From NCBI GenBank assembly GCA_004296455.1, contig AP018280.1, positions 4,030,001-4,094,000 on the forward strand: 64,000 bases of DNA, given 5' to 3'. The translations under genes were made by a program, and so were the position numbers. Below the pieces are notes generated by a model. The model was given only the letters and a program-made list of their open reading frames with translations. It did no database searches and had not been told where the DNA came from. The stretch comes from Calothrix sp. NIES-4101 (GTDB taxonomy: Bacteria > Cyanobacteriota > Cyanobacteriia > Cyanobacteriales > Nostocaceae). Each line of letters begins with the position of its first letter. The stretch's first letter is position 1. Shown here piece after piece: positions 61,563 to 64,000 of the stretch.

Positions 61563-62303
61563 TCAAGGCTGAGTTTGGGAACGTTTCGCAGCATCAGCTA
61601 AGATATCTGCATTGAATTTTTGGGGGATATTTCCCACACTCGCAACTAAATCCAGTTCTACTATCTTTCCATCTAAATCGCTACGATATAACCATTGCGA
61701 TGGTTTCCCTTCGCCCGATTTCTCTTTAGTGAGTTTGATTAACCATCCTGGGGTTTTGGTTGAATTACAGCGTTGTTCAGTTTTGGGAAGTTCCAAGCAA
61801 TCATTTTTCCATACTCGTGGCTCGACCGATACAACTTGTACTTTTCCAATCTGTTGTTCGTTGAGTCGGTTGACATCACTTATTACTTGTTGCTTCACTG
61901 ACTGAGGTAAACTTTGCAACCAATTTACGCGAAGGTTATTACTTAGATTTTGGGGTAAAACTGCGTGATATAACCAACTTTGCTTATCTGCATTAATTCT
62001 TATAGCCCAGCCTTTGTTACCGATTTTGTTGCATTTCTCATTCTTGGCTGGCAAATTCAAGCAACTATCAAATCTTTTTGATTCTACCTGCCCCACCTGG
62101 ACATTCGCCAGTTTCACATTTAACCTTTTCGCCATATCTTGACGCACCTGTAAAACTAAAGATTGAGGTATACCAGATACTTGTGACGAAGATTGAATTT
62201 GAGCCAATTTGCTAGGATTGGCAGCAGAAGTATAAGGATGTAGATTGCAAACAGCCAGCATCAAACTGCTCGCTATCGTCCAAATAATCACTTTCTGCGT
62301 CAT
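61563..62303 (-). CDS. Exported protein with two related Cys-containing domains
   Basis: A 246-residue protein with a signal segment (ending TSAAN). Two halves repeat: VRQDMAKRLNVKLANVQVGQVESKRFDSCLNLPAKNEKCNKIGNKGWAIRI...WLYHA and VISDVNRLNEQQIGKVQVVSVEPRVWKNDCLELPKTEQRCNSTKTPGWLIKL...WLYRSD. Each has a CL.LP....C pair and a GW.I...WLY motif. The pattern occurs in other cyanobacterial exported proteins of unknown role. Transcribed convergent to the NB-ARC gene. Not recognised further. Confidence 0.72.
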   Translation of the reverse strand: MTQKVIIWTIASSLMLAVCNLHPYTSAANPSKLAQIQSSSQVSGIPQSLVLQVRQDMAKRLNVKLANVQVGQVESKRFDSCLNLPAKNEKCNKIGNKGWAIRINADKQSWLYHAVLPQNLSNNLRVNWLQSLPQSVKQQVISDVNRLNEQQIGKVQVVSVEPRVWKNDCLELPKTEQRCNSTKTPGWLIKLTKEKSGEGKPSQWLYRSDLDGKIVELDLVASVGNIPQKFNADILADAAKRSQTQP

Positions 62304-62436
62304 AGAATATATCCAGATGAGCGTAACTTAGATGACGTAGGCTAGATAGACTTAGTTGCTGTTGATGTTTAAATTCAGTATTCTGATATTTTATTTTTTG
62401 GGAATTGCTTGTAATTTCCAAAGCGACAAAAACTCC

Positions 62437-62967
62437 TTAACTTTTATTTCGCAAATATTCCTCATACTCAATCTGAAATTCTCGTGATTGTTGAAAATCA
62501 ATAGACCGTAACGAAAGCTCTGCAACAACATCATCCTTTTCAGTTTGAGCTAAAGTAATAATTCCCGGTTTTTGAGGAATACAAAACTCATTATGGTCAT
62601 GATAAGTAATCGTCACAATTGTACCTAACGAACCCCCATCTATTGATTTGATAGTACTCCACATCCAACGCTGTTGATTTGTTTCTTCTTGATTTCCCCA
62701 TTCTCTGGATATACTAAAATCTCCTGGGAACCTGGGTTCTGGATACAAATTAACCTGTTTTAGATGGATGTAAACTGGTCGAAAGAGGAAGTTTAAATAA
62801 GCTCCATAAGCCATATCTCCCGTTCGCTCGAAAGCACGCAGTAATTTATCATGATGTTTTTCTAGTAATATTTGCCAATTTTCCTCTACGTGGCTTTCAA
62901 TGTATTTACCAATGGCAAAAATATCATCGTTCTTATTTTCTGCGAAAAATTCTAACAATGATTGCAT
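62437..62967 (-). CDS. Hypothetical protein
   Basis: A 176-residue protein, apparently soluble. The first half is helical (LLEFFAENKNDDIFAIGKYIESHVEENWQILLEKHHDKLLRAFERTGDMAYGAYLNFLF). The second is beta-rich (FSISREWGNQEETNQQRWMWSTIKSIDGGSLGTIVTITYHDHNEFC). No motif recognised. It lies in a minus-strand group with the exported protein and an AraC regulator, with gaps of 75-130 bp. Confidence 0.6.
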   Translation of the reverse strand: MQSLLEFFAENKNDDIFAIGKYIESHVEENWQILLEKHHDKLLRAFERTGDMAYGAYLNFLFRPVYIHLKQVNLYPEPRFPGDFSISREWGNQEETNQQRWMWSTIKSIDGGSLGTIVTITYHDHNEFCIPQKPGIITLAQTEKDDVVAELSLRSIDFQQSREFQIEYEEYLRNKS

Positions 62968-63042
62968 TGTTGATAACCTTCCAATTCAGTCGATTCTTAA
63001 TTGTGACGCATCATCAATAGAAAATATTGTAAAAAAATGACC

Positions 63043-63870
63043 TCATCTGGACAACAAAATATGACAAGGGTGTGAACCTCTCTGTTTGAGATAGGTTGTG
63101 GGGTTACAACCGACAAAACTACGGAAGTCATGAATAAAATGAGCTTGGTCAAAATAACCACAAATTAAAGCAATATCGTTCCAATCAACACATGTTTTTT
63201 CTGCCAAAAGAAGAAGGACAAACCGCAATCGTTGAATACGACAAAATGACTTGGGTGTTAATCCGACAGAATTACAAAATAATTTCCCAAAATAGCGGTT
63301 ACTAATCCCAATTTTATTGGTTACTTCCTGAACTGTTGGTATGGGTAACTTTTGAAATTCACGCAATCCAAAACCAACAATTGTATGCGGTTCCTGTGGT
63401 TGCATCATCCTGAGAAAAAAACGTTCTAAAACTAGAAAGCGAGTTTTTATTGTGGGAGCTTTTAACAGTTTTTCTCGTAATTGTTCGACATGAAAACTCC
63501 ATAATTCCTCCAACGATATGACTTGATTGTGTAATTCTCTAGCGGGAATTTGAAAAAATGGAACACTACCACCTGGTTGAAAACGTACACCCATCACCGA
63601 TATCTGACTGTGGTTGTCAATCATGAGGCTTTGAGACTGAATTCCACATAATCTCATGCTGCTTGTGCTACCACACTCTTCCTGACTAGTGCGATCAAAC
63701 AGAGGTATGGTATCGGAATCAAGGTTTATAACCAATTCCATCGCTCCAATCGGTAGCAATTTTACCCTGGGAGAAGATATTTCATTGCCCTCGCTCGACC
63801 AGAAAAATTTGACGAACTGGGATAGGGGAAACCTGGGAACAAAAGTATGGTAAATCGTTGTTCGAGTCAT
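63043..63870 (-). CDS. AraC-family transcriptional regulator
   Basis: About 275 residues from the ATG at 63870 (MTRTTIYHTFVPRFPLSQFVKFFW). The longer frame to 63945 has no better start. The N-terminal domain is of the kind found in the DUF6597 group (FWSSEGNEISSPRVKLLPIGAMELVINLD...GVRFQPGGSVPFFQIPARELHNQVISLEELW). The C-terminus has the two AraC helix-turn-helix motifs (VTNKIGISNRYFGKLFCNSVGLTPKSFCRIQRLRF and DIALICGYFDQAHFIHDFRSFVGCNPTTYL). Target genes are unknown; the adjacent hypothetical gene may be one. Confidence 0.9.
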   Translation of the reverse strand: MTRTTIYHTFVPRFPLSQFVKFFWSSEGNEISSPRVKLLPIGAMELVINLDSDTIPLFDRTSQEECGSTSSMRLCGIQSQSLMIDNHSQISVMGVRFQPGGSVPFFQIPARELHNQVISLEELWSFHVEQLREKLLKAPTIKTRFLVLERFFLRMMQPQEPHTIVGFGLREFQKLPIPTVQEVTNKIGISNRYFGKLFCNSVGLTPKSFCRIQRLRFVLLLLAEKTCVDWNDIALICGYFDQAHFIHDFRSFVGCNPTTYLKQRGSHPCHILLSR

Positions 63871-64000
63871 ATCTATCCATCTCAATGAAAAACAAAAAAG
63901 AACTAAGTGATTACTAGGTAAAATCTTGCGATTGCCTCGCCCCAAAATTCATCGTTTGGTTCCATCAAGGATATTGCACCTGCTGCGATCGCTTGCTGAC

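Overview
The window looks like accessory DNA of a filamentous, probably heterocystous, cyanobacterium. GCGATCGC (HIP1) octamers are very dense, there are heptanucleotide TTCGCAA-type STRR repeats, and the protein families (CHAT, DUF1822, DUF928, XisH/XisI, haemagglutination-activity secreted proteins, PIN toxins, CHASE2) are those that cyanobacteria carry in multiple copies. I saw no rRNA, tRNA, CRISPR array or transposase. It could be a genomic island or a large plasmid; the sequence alone does not decide.

Layout. 1-3102 is the 3' part of an nSTAND1-WD40 gene. 3.1-6.2 kb holds a VapBC pair, a DUF4365/HicA-like pair and a xisH (one nonsense codon)/xisI pair, separated by HIP1-rich repeats. 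6.5-12.8 kb is a module of sigma-like protein, DUF1822 protein and a CHAT-nSTAND1-WD40 protein with 13 almost identical WD repeats. 12.9-16.5 kb has a 34/35-bp HIP1 array, a second PIN toxin pair, an RDD membrane protein, a secreted protein and an M48 protease. 16.8-20.2 kb (minus) has DUF928 and CHAT-CHASE2 proteins. 20.3-24.8 kb (minus) has an HlyD-type fusion protein, a C39 peptidase-ABC exporter and a double-glycine leader peptide. 25.3-31.5 kb is a second sigma-like/DUF1822 module, ending in a haemagglutinin-like secreted protein. 31.7-39.6 kb (minus) has a radical SAM/SPASM maturase with a coupled putative oxygenase and a small secreted candidate substrate, then a run of small exported proteins. 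40.1-47.3 kb has a second haemagglutinin-like protein, a TPR-CHAT protein and a small exported protein. 47.4-57.9 kb is a plasmid-like or conjugation-like block with regulators, small membrane proteins, an M23 peptidase, a lambda-R-like GH104 muramidase and an FtsK/HerA ATPase. 58.0-61.5 kb is an NB-ARC protein with 18 helical repeats. The end holds exported and hypothetical proteins and an AraC regulator.

The strongest unexpected signal is regulatory. Two bipartite promoter-like motifs each recur with an exactly constant spacer. Motif 1 (GTGCATAA-N12-GTCGTAAAGAG, one copy degenerate) stands before the double-glycine peptide, the radical SAM cluster, two exported-protein units and a distant exported protein (five sites, 25.0-46.7 kb). 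Motif 2 (TGCGT-N19-CGTA) stands before the first sigma-like gene and three envelope or secreted genes (four sites, 6.3-15.6 kb). Each motif set surrounds one of the two sigma-like genes. The working hypothesis is two parallel systems, each with its own sigma-like factor, a DUF1822 partner, a large CHAT or secreted effector, and a private regulon of exported peptides and proteins.

All domain assignments come from reading the sequence and from knowledge of the families; no searches were run.
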